Assembly: GCA_023395675.1 (NCBI GenBank)
Contig: JAEWYL010000064.1
Coordinates: 1-22,854 of the forward strand
Reading direction: 5' to 3'
Length of the DNA: 22,854 nucleotides
Source of the DNA: Chloroflexota bacterium
Lineage (GTDB): Bacteria > Chloroflexota > Anaerolineae > Anaerolineales > UBA4823
The notes beneath the pieces are model-generated. The model did not search any database. It was not told where the DNA came from and saw nothing but the letters and a program-made list of their open reading frames with translations. A program made the translations under genes and the position numbers. Shown piece after piece: positions 6,795-14,510 of this stretch (the first letter of the stretch is position 1; every line of letters begins with the position of its first letter).

Positions 6795-9419
6795 TCAGCA
6801 GGTGGCGCCGTACTCGGTCCGGGCGATCAGCTCGTCCTGGATCGGTTTGGCCAGCTCGACCCAGTACCCGCTGAAGCCGGCGACGCGCACGATCAGGTCG
6901 CGGTAGTTCTCGGGGTGCTTCTGGGCGTCGATCAGCATCTCAGAGTCAACGATGTTGAACTGGATGTGGTAGCCGCCCTGGTCGAAGTAGGACTTGATGA
7001 AGCTCACGAAGTTGCGCGAGCCTTCGATGCCGCGCACCGCGTTCGGGTGCAGTTTCATGTTGAGCTGCACGGAGCGCATCTCGGTCGGGTCCAGCTTGAC
7101 GCCGGAGCGCAGCAGGGCGATCGGGCCGTTCACGTCGGTGCCGGGGGTGGCCGAGAGGATGCCGTCCGTCAGGGTCACGCCGGACAGGCGCCCGTCGGGG
7201 GTGGCGCCGGTGGCGCGTCCGAACGGGCCGTGGGCCGAGATGGACAGGCCTGCGCCGATCCACTGGTAGCCTAGGTAGCTGATCTCGGAGTTGCAGATGC
7301 CGTTGTACTGCTGCCACAGGTCCACGAAGATCTCGTCCACGAAGTCGTCGTCGTTCCCGAACTTCGGGGCTTCCAGCAGGGCTTTGTGGATGCGGTCGTA
7401 CTTGTGGGTGCCCTTCTTCTGGTTGAGCATCGAGAAGTTGCCCGCCAGGTCGCCCTTTTCGAAGCCGAAGTTGTTCGCCAGGGCGTCCTTGAGCTCGTCC
7501 AGGCTGAACTGCTTGTCTTCGAACACGCACTTCTTCAGGGCGGCCATGGAGTTCGCCACGTTCACCACGCCGGAGTTGAGCAGCGTCACCGACTTGTTGT
7601 AGCGGCAGCCGTTGTCGTCCTGCGGTTTACCCTTCTTGACGCAGTCGTGCATCAGCACGGAGGCGAACATCAGGGGGTTGACCTGGCGGCGGATGGCGAC
7701 CACGTACAGCCAGTAGCGCATGTAGACTTTCATGAACTTGCTGCGCACGGTGCGGAAGTTCTCGTACAGGTCTTCGTAGGTCTTGATCTCTTTCAGACCG
7801 TCAATGACCTTCAGCCCGGTGCGGGGGTCCACGCCGTCGTTCATGGCGATTTCGAGGGTCTTGGCCTCGTTGTAGAAGGCCGGGTGGCAGATGCCGTGGG
7901 CCGTGCCCTGCATGCCGATCTCGACGCAGCCTGCCATGCCCAGATTGCGGGCGTCTTCCAGGGTGACGCCTTCCTCGGCGTGGTTGGACAGCACGTGCTG
8001 TACCATGGTGTCGTAGTTGAACCAGGCGGGATAGCCGGCGCCGGTCTTGGTGCACTCGGCGGCCTTCATCAGCAGGGTCTCGCTGGTGCGCGGGCTGACC
8101 ATGATGCCCAGGGTGGGCATGGTGGTCTTCATGGTGGTGCCGGCTTCGAGGATGATCTCCTCCAGCTCATTGTCCGAGCACAGGCCGGTCTTCGGGTCCA
8201 CGCCGCCCACCACCAGGTGCTGGAACTGGTTGGAGGAAGCCATGGCCGCCCAGCTGTTCGGGGTGATGTACTCCTCGCTGGACATCTTCAGGCGCAGGTT
8301 CTCCATCAGCTCCAGGGCCTCGTCGCGGGTCAGATCGCCGTTCTCGATGTCCTTCTCGTAGTAGGGGAACAGCAGCTGGCCCCAGCGTCCGGGCGAAAGG
8401 CCGACCACCGAGCAGTCCATCCAGGTGGCGATGTGGCCGATCCAGGCTGCCTGCAGGGCCTCGCGGAAGTTGCGGGCCGGTTTAGCGGGCACCCAGCGCA
8501 GCATCTCGGCGAACTGCAGCAGCTCCGCCTTGCGGGTCGGGTCGCTCTCGTCCGCGGCCAGCTCCTCCGCCTTGGCGGCGTAGTTGGCGGCCCAGTTGAT
8601 CACGGCCTGGCTGGTGATAATGCAGGCCCGCCAGAACATCACCTGCTCGCTCACCGCCTTCACGGTGGGCAGGGTGGCGGCGATATGCTCTTCGCACTCG
8701 CGGATCACGTCTTCCAGGCCGCGCTCGACGATGATGTCGTAGGCCGGGATCCAGCGCCCTTCCATGATCGAGACCACCGACGGCGGGTACAGGTTCACCT
8801 TCCAGGCGTTGAGCAGGTCCTGGTACTCGTCGAAGTTGTCGCGCATGAAGTCCTGGGCCACGTCCTCGATGCATTTGCCTTTCCAGTAGTCGCAGGCTTC
8901 GGCCAGGGGATCAACGTCCTCGGCGCGGATATTGAACAGGCCGAGGCTCTTCCAGTCCTCGGACTGCTCGAGCTGCTTGCCGCCGCCTTTACCGACGTCG
9001 TAAAGCTGCTTGTCCTGTTCGTCGGTGCGGCTGATGAAGTCTTTGTAGAACTGCTGGGCATAGGGCAGGTATGCGCAGGCGCCGCGGATGTAGCGGGTCT
9101 TCTGCATGGGGATCAACTCGTCGGGGTTGATCACCGGGGTGATATGCTCCAGGGCATATTTGTAGGCCAGGGCGCGGCGGATGTACAGGGGCTGCCCTTC
9201 TTTGGCCCGCCACTCTTTGGTGTAGAGCACGGCGAATTCCGGGTCTAACCGCAGCTTGGCGTTCAAGAAGCGCTGCTTCATGCGCCGGGTGCGCTCGGTG
9301 GTCGGGACCCGCTGGACCTCCTGGGGCACAAAACCGGAGGCGCGGCTTTCTTCTTCCGTGGGCGGCCACTTCATGGTCTTGCCGCCTTCAAGCATGTCCA
9401 TTACGGTTACTTTCTCCAC
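6795..9419 (-). CDS. Glycyl radical enzyme, closest in look to arylacetate decarboxylases
   Basis: 874 residues from a GTG at 9419, chosen because AAAGGAGAG sits 6 nt before it. An upstream ATG at 9437 would itself contain that ribosome binding site. The thiyl-radical cysteine is C498 and the general acid/base candidate is E500, in GMAGCVEIGMQG. The glycyl radical loop near the C-terminus is VRVAGFSG with G848. The stretch after C498 (FYNEAKTLEIAMNDGVDPRTG) matches the pattern I remember for 4-hydroxyphenylacetate and indoleacetate decarboxylases better than choline or glycerol lyases. No HpdC-like small subunit gene is present, which argues against a true 4-hydroxyphenylacetate decarboxylase. 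The loop carries F where the usual signature has Y (RVAGY). The enzyme is cytoplasmic, oxygen-sensitive and activated by the downstream radical SAM protein. Family confidence is high; substrate is open. Confidence 0.9.
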   Translation of the reverse strand: MEKVTVMDMLEGGKTMKWPPTEEESRASGFVPQEVQRVPTTERTRRMKQRFLNAKLRLDPEFAVLYTKEWRAKEGQPLYIRRALAYKYALEHITPVINPDELIPMQKTRYIRGACAYLPYAQQFYKDFISRTDEQDKQLYDVGKGGGKQLEQSEDWKSLGLFNIRAEDVDPLAEACDYWKGKCIEDVAQDFMRDNFDEYQDLLNAWKVNLYPPSVVSIMEGRWIPAYDIIVERGLEDVIRECEEHIAATLPTVKAVSEQVMFWRACIITSQAVINWAANYAAKAEELAADESDPTRKAELLQFAEMLRWVPAKPARNFREALQAAWIGHIATWMDCSVVGLSPGRWGQLLFPYYEKDIENGDLTRDEALELMENLRLKMSSEEYITPNSWAAMASSNQFQHLVVGGVDPKTGLCSDNELEEIILEAGTTMKTTMPTLGIMVSPRTSETLLMKAAECTKTGAGYPAWFNYDTMVQHVLSNHAEEGVTLEDARNLGMAGCVEIGMQGTAHGICHPAFYNEAKTLEIAMNDGVDPRTGLKVIDGLKEIKTYEDLYENFRTVRSKFMKVYMRYWLYVVAIRRQVNPLMFASVLMHDCVKKGKPQDDNGCRYNKSVTLLNSGVVNVANSMAALKKCVFEDKQFSLDELKDALANNFGFEKGDLAGNFSMLNQKKGTHKYDRIHKALLEAPKFGNDDDFVDEIFVDLWQQYNGICNSEISYLGYQWIGAGLSISAHGPFGRATGATPDGRLSGVTLTDGILSATPGTDVNGPIALLRSGVKLDPTEMRSVQLNMKLHPNAVRGIEGSRNFVSFIKSYFDQGGYHIQFNIVDSEMLIDAQKHPENYRDLIVRVAGFSGYWVELAKPIQDELIARTEYGATC

Positions 9420-9877
9420 AGAATGCTCTCCTTTCATGGGTTCGTGGGGTTATCGGAGATTGGGTTCGGTCCTGCTGAAAATACCGCTAAGCTGCTAACG
9501 ATTGCTGGTATCACTATACCCGGGGCGGGGCGCGAATTCTATTGGGTCAAAGTTGTATTTCACCCTGCTGAAACCCTGCAGCCTGCTCCATTCGGACGAG
9601 TAGGGCGCGTTTTCTAGTCCTTTAGTCGTAGAGATGTGCGGCGCGGGGCGCGACCAGAGCGCCCGCCCGCCGTATACAGATGTATGGAGCAATCAGTTGA
9701 ATTTCATCTAAAAAGGGGTATTCGGGGTGAGAGCCTGTCCCATAACAGCCGTGAAAAAGCATTACGCGAAATAAGGGCCGGGCGAGACCCGGCCCTTATT
9801 TAGGATACAATTTTTCACTTCCTGTGGAGGATTGGGCCTGCAAATTGGGGATCGTATTGGGAGATTGGAGGTGTGAA
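9420..9877. other. Divergent intergenic region between the GRE and MDR operons
   Basis: 458 nt holding the control regions for both directions. Seen here: two direct copies of CCTGCTGAAA (9471-9480 and 9564-9573) upstream of the GRE, a small inverted repeat TTTCA-N6-TGAAA around the second copy, and a strong hairpin at 9769-9801. I could not find a convincing sigma70 promoter for the GRE. A TTGACC on the minus strand near 9547 has no -10 at the right distance. Short open frames here show no coding character. Confidence 0.5.
9769..9801. terminator. Strong symmetrical hairpin between divergent genes
   Basis: AAATAAGGGCCGGG (9769-9782) pairs perfectly with CCCGGCCCTTATTT (9788-9801) around CGAGA. 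Because the arms end in A/T runs it could work as a bidirectional intrinsic terminator. It is odd that no recognisable gene ends here on either strand: the GRE starts at 9419 and the MDR gene at 9878. It may insulate the two promoters, attenuate the MDR operon leader, or belong to an unseen small transcript or element remnant. Confidence 0.55.
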
Positions 9878-10864
9878 ATGAAGGTGGTGATGCACAGGGA
9901 ATACGGGCCGCCGGAGGTGCTGCAGATCATCGAGCTCGAGAAGCCGGCGCCGGATGAAAATCAGGCGCTGGTGCGCGCCTGCGCCTTCTCCCTGAACCCG
10001 GCGGAGGCCCACCTGAGGCGGGGTATCCTCCTCGCCCGCTTCTCCTCCGGGCTGCTGCGTCCGAAAGTGCCCGTATTGGGCGCGGACTTTGCCGGCCGGG
10101 TCGAGGCGGTGGGCCGGAACGTGACCCGCTTCAAACCGGGGGATGAGGTCTTCGGGCGCAAGGAGCCGGGCGGCTTTGCCGGGTATATCTGCGCCAGCGA
10201 GAAGTCCCTGGCGCCGAAACCCGCCGGCCTGAACTTCGAGGAGGCCGCGGCCGTACCCACCGCCGGGCTCTCCGCCCTGCAGAGTCTGCGCGACGCCGGG
10301 CGGGTGCAGCCCGGACAGCGGGTGCTGATCAACGGCGCGGCGGGCGGGCTGGGGACTTTCGCGGTGCAGATCGCGCAGGCTTTGGGGGCCGAGGTGACCG
10401 GCGTGACCAGTACTCGCAACCTGGAGCTGGTGCGCTCCCTCGGCGCCGCCCGGGTGATTGACTACACCCGCCAGGATTTCGCCCGCCAGGGCGAGCGCTA
10501 CGACCTGATCATTGACAACGTGGGCAACCGCTCCCTCTCCGACCTGTCCCGCGCCCTGCAGCCCGCAGGCGTCTGCGTCATCACCGGCTTTTCCTCGCCC
10601 GGCCTCCTGTTCCAGCACCTGCTCCTCGGCCCGCTGCTCAGCCGCAGCAGCGGGAAGCGGATCGGCATGATGCTCTCGCAGATCCGGCAGGAAGACCTGC
10701 TTACCCTGGGCGCGCTGGCCGAAGCGGGCCAGTTAAAGCCCTACATTGACCGGACTTATCCTTTAAATGAAGTGCGTGAAGCGTACCGCTACCTGGAGAC
10801 GCGCCGCGCCCGGGGCAAGATCGTGGTCACGCCCGGCCCGCCGGCCCCGGAGCCTGTCGTATGA
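9878..10864 (+). CDS. MDR-family NAD(P)H oxidoreductase (quinone reductase-like), copy 1
   Basis: A 328-residue medium-chain dehydrogenase/reductase. Residues 1-120 are the GroES-like catalytic fold (MKVVMHREYGPPEVLQ..., GADFAGRVEAVG, FKPGDEVFG). Residues 125-260 are the Rossmann fold with the nucleotide loop INGAAGGLGTFAVQIA at 151-166. The zinc-ligand cysteines of classical alcohol dehydrogenases are missing, as in the quinone oxidoreductase branch that reduces quinones or enones with NAD(P)H. I chose the ATG at 9878 because TTGGAGGTGTGAA precedes it. It overlaps the next gene by 4 nt (ATGA), so the two are coupled. The natural substrate is not evident. Confidence 0.88.
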   Translation: MKVVMHREYGPPEVLQIIELEKPAPDENQALVRACAFSLNPAEAHLRRGILLARFSSGLLRPKVPVLGADFAGRVEAVGRNVTRFKPGDEVFGRKEPGGFAGYICASEKSLAPKPAGLNFEEAAAVPTAGLSALQSLRDAGRVQPGQRVLINGAAGGLGTFAVQIAQALGAEVTGVTSTRNLELVRSLGAARVIDYTRQDFARQGERYDLIIDNVGNRSLSDLSRALQPAGVCVITGFSSPGLLFQHLLLGPLLSRSSGKRIGMMLSQIRQEDLLTLGALAEAGQLKPYIDRTYPLNEVREAYRYLETRRARGKIVVTPGPPAPEPVV

Positions 10865-11871
10865 GAGCGGTGGTCTGGACGCGCTACGGGCCGCCCGAGG
10901 TGCTGCAGCTGCGGGAGGTCGCAAAGCCCGTCCCGAAAGCGAATGAAGTGCTGGTCCGCGTGCGCGCCGCCACCGTCACCCTGGGCGACTGCGAGTTCAG
11001 GAGTCTCAGCTTCCCCCTGCACCTGCGCCTGCCGCTGCGCCTGTACGCCGGCCTGATCCGCCCGGCGCGCATCACCATTTTGGGCCAGGAGCTGGCGGGG
11101 GAGGTGGAGGCGGTGGGGGAGGCGGTGACGCGTTTCAAGCCCGGAGACCCGGTCTACGCCCCCACTTACTTCCGCATGGGCGCGTACGCCGAATATGCCT
11201 GCCTGCCCGAAGCCAGCCCTCGCCTCAAGCCCGCGAATCTGACCTTTGAAGAGGCCGCCACCATCCCCACCGGGGGCGTCAACGGGCTGCACTTTCTGCG
11301 GAATGCCGCCGTGGGGCCGGGGCAGCGCCTGCTGATCAACGGCGCGGGCGGGAGCATCGGCACCTACGCCCTGCAGCTTGCCCGGGAGGCCGGCGTGGAG
11401 GTGGACTGCGTGGACCGGGCGGAGAAGCTGGACCTGCTGCAAGCCCTCGGGGCGCGCCGGGTGTTCGATTACCTGCGGGAGGATTTCACCCAAAGCGGCG
11501 AGCGCTACGACGCCGTCCTGGACGTGGTCGGTAAGAGTCCTTTCTCGGGCAGCCTGCGCTCCCTGATGCCGGGCGGGCGCTACGTGCTGGGCAACCCGCG
11601 CCCCCTGGGCATGCTGCGCGCCCTGTGGGCCTGGGCCAACCGCACCACGGATAAGCGCGTCAGCTTCGAACAGGCGAACTACCGGGACGAGGACTTCGCC
11701 CGCCTCGCCGCCCTGCTGGAGGCGGGCAGGATTCGCCCCGTCATAGACCGCCGCTTCCCCCTGGAGCAGACCGTCGAAGCGCACCGCTACGTCGAGAGCG
11801 GGATGAAGCTGGGGAATGTCGTCATCCAGGTGCCGGACGTCCGGGAGCAGCCCTCCAGGCTTTACCCTTGA
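10861..11871 (+). CDS. MDR-family NAD(P)H oxidoreductase, copy 2 (paralogue of the preceding gene)
   Basis: 336 residues with the same architecture as its neighbour: MRAVVWTRYGPPEVLQLREV at the N-terminus, GQELAGEVEAVG at 75-86, FKPGDPVYA, and the nucleotide loop INGAGGSIGTYALQLA at 159-174. It also lacks catalytic and structural zinc ligands. The ending VEAHRYVESGMKLGNVVIQV is the segment whose DNA reappears in the remnant at 14388-14510. The ATG overlaps the upstream stop, so it depends on translational coupling. It has clearly diverged from copy 1, so this is an old tandem duplication. A pair of such enzymes might act on different substrates or form a heterodimer (inference). Confidence 0.88.
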   Translation: MRAVVWTRYGPPEVLQLREVAKPVPKANEVLVRVRAATVTLGDCEFRSLSFPLHLRLPLRLYAGLIRPARITILGQELAGEVEAVGEAVTRFKPGDPVYAPTYFRMGAYAEYACLPEASPRLKPANLTFEEAATIPTGGVNGLHFLRNAAVGPGQRLLINGAGGSIGTYALQLAREAGVEVDCVDRAEKLDLLQALGARRVFDYLREDFTQSGERYDAVLDVVGKSPFSGSLRSLMPGGRYVLGNPRPLGMLRALWAWANRTTDKRVSFEQANYRDEDFARLAALLEAGRIRPVIDRRFPLEQTVEAHRYVESGMKLGNVVIQVPDVREQPSRLYP

Positions 11872-11904
11872 CGGGGGAAACACGGGCGGCTCTGCCCCAA
11901 AAAA

Positions 11905-11960
11905 ACCGGCGGGGATGAATGTTCATCCCCGCCGGTCAGAGGCGGTTTTTTTTAACCGCC
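11905..11960. terminator. Convergent terminator between the MDR pair and the MFS exporter
   Basis: ACCGGCGGGGATGA (11905-11918) pairs perfectly with its mirror at 11923-11936. On the minus strand it is followed by seven T residues, a textbook terminator for the exporter operon ending at 12001. A second hairpin, GGCGGTT-T6-AACCGCC (11941-11960), follows on the plus strand and can serve the MDR operon ending at 11871. Confidence 0.8.
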
Positions 11961-12000
11961 CTGGATCACGGGCAGGTAACGGAGCCGGGAAAACCGTTCT

Positions 12001-13326
12001 CTATTTTACAAACCGCAGCGCGATCAGGAGCAGGAGGCCCAGGATCAGGCCCCACACGATAAAGGGCAGCCCGCTGTGCACTTGAAACAGAACCCCACCC
12101 ATCAGGGGCGCAAGCACATTCGCCCCGCTGATCATCGAAGTGCTGACCCCCAGAATCCCACCGTGATCTCCGGAGCTTACTCGTTTGGTGATCAGGCTGT
12201 TGATGCCCGGCTGCAGCACGCCGCCTCCAATTCCGGCCGGGATCATCATCACCAGCAGCCAGCCGATCCCTGCCAGGCCTCGATCCTCCTCATCGGGGAT
12301 GGCAATGCTCAGATGATCGGCTGAAGCAGTCTCGCCGGCTTCGGCGTTTAACTGTTGGACCAGTTCCTCCCGGTCGTACCAGGGCGGCGGCTGCGCAGGG
12401 GTGAAGGCCATCAAAAGCAGCCCGAGCGCAAGAGTCGAAAGCCCGAGGAGGATCAGCTTCCGGTCCCCCAGCCGGCGGCTCCAGCGGCCGATAAAGTAAC
12501 CCTGCACCAGCACCACCACCACACCCACGAAAACGAAGATCACCGCGTTCCCCGACGCGTTCAACCCGAGCCGGTTGAGCGTGAACAGCGAGAGCAGCTG
12601 CTCGAAGCCGCCGAAAGCGATCTGCTGTGCAAAGATCAGGACCAGCAGCAGGGCAATACCCGGTAGGCGAAAAGCTTTGCTGAACCCTTTCAAGCCGGGA
12701 CTGCTCTCGATTTTTTCTGCGCTGTGCTCCGCGCCGGGGGATTTTTTCGTTTCTTTCAACAGGAACCAGGTGAGCAGAATCGAGATGGCGGAAAAGAACG
12801 CGGCCACGAAGGCCGGCGCGTGGAAGTCGTTATTGCTCAGGGCCAGCGCGATAAAGGCGATCAGCGGCCCAATGATAAAGCCCAACCCAAACGCCGCCCC
12901 GATCAGGCCCAGACCCTGCGTGCGCGTCTTCTCGGTGGTGCTGTCGGCGATGATGGCCTGGGCGGTGGCGATATTCGCGCCGGAGAGCCCGTCGATCAGC
13001 CGGGAGATGAATAGCAGCAGCAGGCTGTTGGCGAAGCCGAGCAGCAGGAACCCGGCAAGGGTGCCGATCTGGCTGATCATCAGCACCGGCTTACGCCCGA
13101 AGCGATCCGACAGGCGGCCCAGCACCGGCGCTCCAAAAAACTGGAGCACCGGATAGGCGCTGCTCAACAGGCCGATCAGGACCGGGGTGGCGCCGAAGGC
13201 GGCGGCATACAGCGGCAGCAGCGGGATGATGATGGTCAGGCCCAGCAGGTCGACCAGCACGATAACGAAAACCGGCAGGATTTTCTTGAAATCCAGCTTC
13301 TCCTCCACAGGACCTTGACTCTCCAC
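12001..13326 (-). CDS. MFS exporter, TetA-like drug:H+ antiporter
   Basis: 441 residues from a GTG at 13326, with AGGAGG 7 nt before it. There are about 12 membrane helices. Motif A is GRLSDRFGRKP at 70-80 and the motif-C-like GFIIGPLIAF is at 149-158, as in the 12-TMS tetracycline/multidrug exporter branch. A charged central loop lies at 191-220. Residues about 309-350 form an unusually long hydrophilic loop (PPWYDREELVQQLNAEAGET...IPDEEDRG) between the ninth and tenth helices, predicted to face outside. The gene starts 18 nt after the small membrane protein and is the third gene of a PadR-led operon, which points to inducible efflux of an unknown compound. Confidence 0.9.
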   Translation of the reverse strand: MESQGPVEEKLDFKKILPVFVIVLVDLLGLTIIIPLLPLYAAAFGATPVLIGLLSSAYPVLQFFGAPVLGRLSDRFGRKPVLMISQIGTLAGFLLLGFANSLLLLFISRLIDGLSGANIATAQAIIADSTTEKTRTQGLGLIGAAFGLGFIIGPLIAFIALALSNNDFHAPAFVAAFFSAISILLTWFLLKETKKSPGAEHSAEKIESSPGLKGFSKAFRLPGIALLLVLIFAQQIAFGGFEQLLSLFTLNRLGLNASGNAVIFVFVGVVVVLVQGYFIGRWSRRLGDRKLILLGLSTLALGLLLMAFTPAQPPPWYDREELVQQLNAEAGETASADHLSIAIPDEEDRGLAGIGWLLVMMIPAGIGGGVLQPGINSLITKRVSSGDHGGILGVSTSMISGANVLAPLMGGVLFQVHSGLPFIVWGLILGLLLLIALRFVK

Positions 13327-13344
13327 CGGCGCTCCTCCTGTCCT

Positions 13345-13743
13345 CTATGCCCCAGGGACCCTGGATAATCCGATGATCACCAGCACCATCACCCCCAGGA
13401 TCAGAAACAGGTTGTTCCGGGCCCGGAGGCGGTAATCGCTGTCACGCCAGCGGACGGACAGGTGCGCCAGCACCGCCGCCACAATCATGATGATTGCGTG
13501 CTCGATCCGGTAGCGGGGGAACCCGGCCCCCGCAAATCCGGACCATAAAATATAGATGATCCCAAGGAAGACCTGGATGTCGATCACGCCGGAGAAGGCC
13601 GCCATCAGGCCCCGGTCCAGGCGCTCGCTGCGCAGGCCGCGCAGCCAGACTAGCAAAAACCAGATCAGTGCGATGGCGCTGACGATTTCGATCACCCACC
13701 GCACCAGCGAATGCGTCATGAGTACGAGACTGAGTAGATTCAT
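13345..13743 (-). CDS. Small four-helix membrane protein with conserved-looking histidines
   Basis: 132 residues with four predicted membrane helices at about 13-33, 47-67, 78-95 and 109-128. The histidines H11 (THSLVRW), H82 (IEHAII) and H93 (LAHLSVRW), together with a D-I-Q in helix 2, recall cytochrome b561/CopD-like four-helix haem proteins, but I cannot name the family. A GAGGGG lies 12 nt before the ATG, rather far. It is the middle gene of the PadR, membrane protein, MFS operon, with 21-nt and 18-nt gaps on either side. A haem-binding redox or an accessory role is possible; function is unassigned. Confidence 0.75.
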   Translation of the reverse strand: MNLLSLVLMTHSLVRWVIEIVSAIALIWFLLVWLRGLRSERLDRGLMAAFSGVIDIQVFLGIIYILWSGFAGAGFPRYRIEHAIIMIVAAVLAHLSVRWRDSDYRLRARNNLFLILGVMVLVIIGLSRVPGA

Positions 13744-13764
13744 CTTGAAATATTTCCCCTCTAT

Positions 13765-14271
13765 TTAATTTGACGAAATTCGTACGATCACTTCATCCAG
13801 CCAGCGCAGCTCCGATTCGAGATGGGTGCGCTGGTGATCGATCACCAGTTGAAAGAGACCGGGGTGGGGTGGGGTGCGCTGCACCTCCTCCAGTGCTGCC
13901 TGCAGCCCGGCGCGACGCTGCCGCAAAAGCTCCTGCAGTTCTTCCCGGGGCAGATCGCCGGCGAAGGCCAGAGGGATATCGTCGCTGAACTTGACCGGAT
14001 CCACCTGGCGCAGCGCCTCGCGCAGCAGTATTTGAAACTGCTGTTCCCCCTCCGGTGTGATGTGGTAGATCCGGCGCGGCGGGCGGTGGCCTTCCCGCTC
14101 CTCTGTCCACATAATCCAGCCCTTCTGAGCCATCTTATCCAGCAGGAAGTACGCGGTTGGCTTTTTCAGGCTCGTGCAGATGGCCAGATCGCGTTCGATA
14201 AACTCGATCAGCTTGTAACCGTGCATATCCGCCTGGCGTAGAAGTCCTAATAATAAAAGTTCGCGGTTCAT
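13765..14271 (-). CDS. PadR-family transcriptional regulator (operon repressor)
   Basis: 168 residues. The N-terminal winged helix reads MNRELLLLGLLRQADMHGYKLIEFI..., then KKPTAYFLLDKMAQKGWIMWTEE and RIYHITPEGEQQF, the usual PadR wing. The C-terminal half is helical and should mediate dimerisation, as in the longer PadR proteins. I chose the ATG at 14271, not frame-extending codons up to 14334, because those lie in the -35 and -10 boxes of a strong promoter and would not be transcribed. It leads a three-gene operon with a membrane protein and an MFS exporter, the classic layout of a repressor controlling a drug pump and itself. Confidence 0.88.
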   Translation of the reverse strand: MNRELLLLGLLRQADMHGYKLIEFIERDLAICTSLKKPTAYFLLDKMAQKGWIMWTEEREGHRPPRRIYHITPEGEQQFQILLREALRQVDPVKFSDDIPLAFAGDLPREELQELLRQRRAGLQAALEEVQRTPPHPGLFQLVIDHQRTHLESELRWLDEVIVRISSN

Positions 14272-14305
14272 AATCAGCTCTGAATAGTCAATATTGACCA
14301 GGAGC

Positions 14306-14334
14306 ATCTTACCGGGTTTCTGGTAAAGTGTCAA
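14306..14334 (-). promoter_or_regulatory. Sigma70 promoter with embedded dyad operator for the PadR-exporter operon
   Basis: On the minus strand TTGACA (14334-14329), a 17-bp spacer and TAAGAT (14311-14306) form a near-consensus promoter. The spacer contains TTACC-N8-GGTAA (14309-14326), a dyad overlapping the -10 edge, where a repressor would block polymerase. Transcription would start near 14299, about 28 nt before the PadR ATG. Confidence 0.8.
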
Positions 14335-14387
14335 GAGGTCAACTCGCCCTGGGGCGGTGAAAGGTCGGAGAAGGCAGGAGGGATTTC

Positions 14388-14510
14388 ATGAGATACCTCC
14401 TGGCGCGGCAGCAGCGCGCCGGGCAGGCGCGCTGCTGGAGGCGCTGTGCGGACCCAGCGCTGAGGCGTACTGCTATGTCGAGAGCGGGCTGAAGCTGGGA
14501 ACCGTGAGCC
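14388..14510 (+). pseudogene. Degenerate remnant with pieces matching an MDR gene and ATPase 1
   Basis: An AGGAGG six nt before an ATG at 14388 looks like a former gene start, but the frame closes after 34 codons. In another frame the stretch reads AGALLEALCGP...AEAYCYVESGLKLG. The second part matches the end of MDR copy 2: 14477-14499 equals 11791-11813 at 22 of 23 bases. The first part matches ATPase 1: 14423-14460 against 19443-19480 agrees at 33 of 38 bases, by my alignment. It is best read as scraps left by duplication and deletion. No function is likely. Confidence 0.5.

Noticed and set aside
7386..9248. 620-codon open frame opposite the GRE
   Set aside because: Antisense shadow of the GRE; composition dominated by V, H, G and L runs with no known fold.
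9495..9692. 65-codon minus-strand frame upstream of the GRE
   Set aside because: No ribosome binding site or domain; lies in the presumed control region.
9731..9750. GAGCCTGTCCCATAACAGCC as a possible insertion sequence end
   Set aside because: It looks like some IS termini, but no partner repeat or transposase is found nearby.
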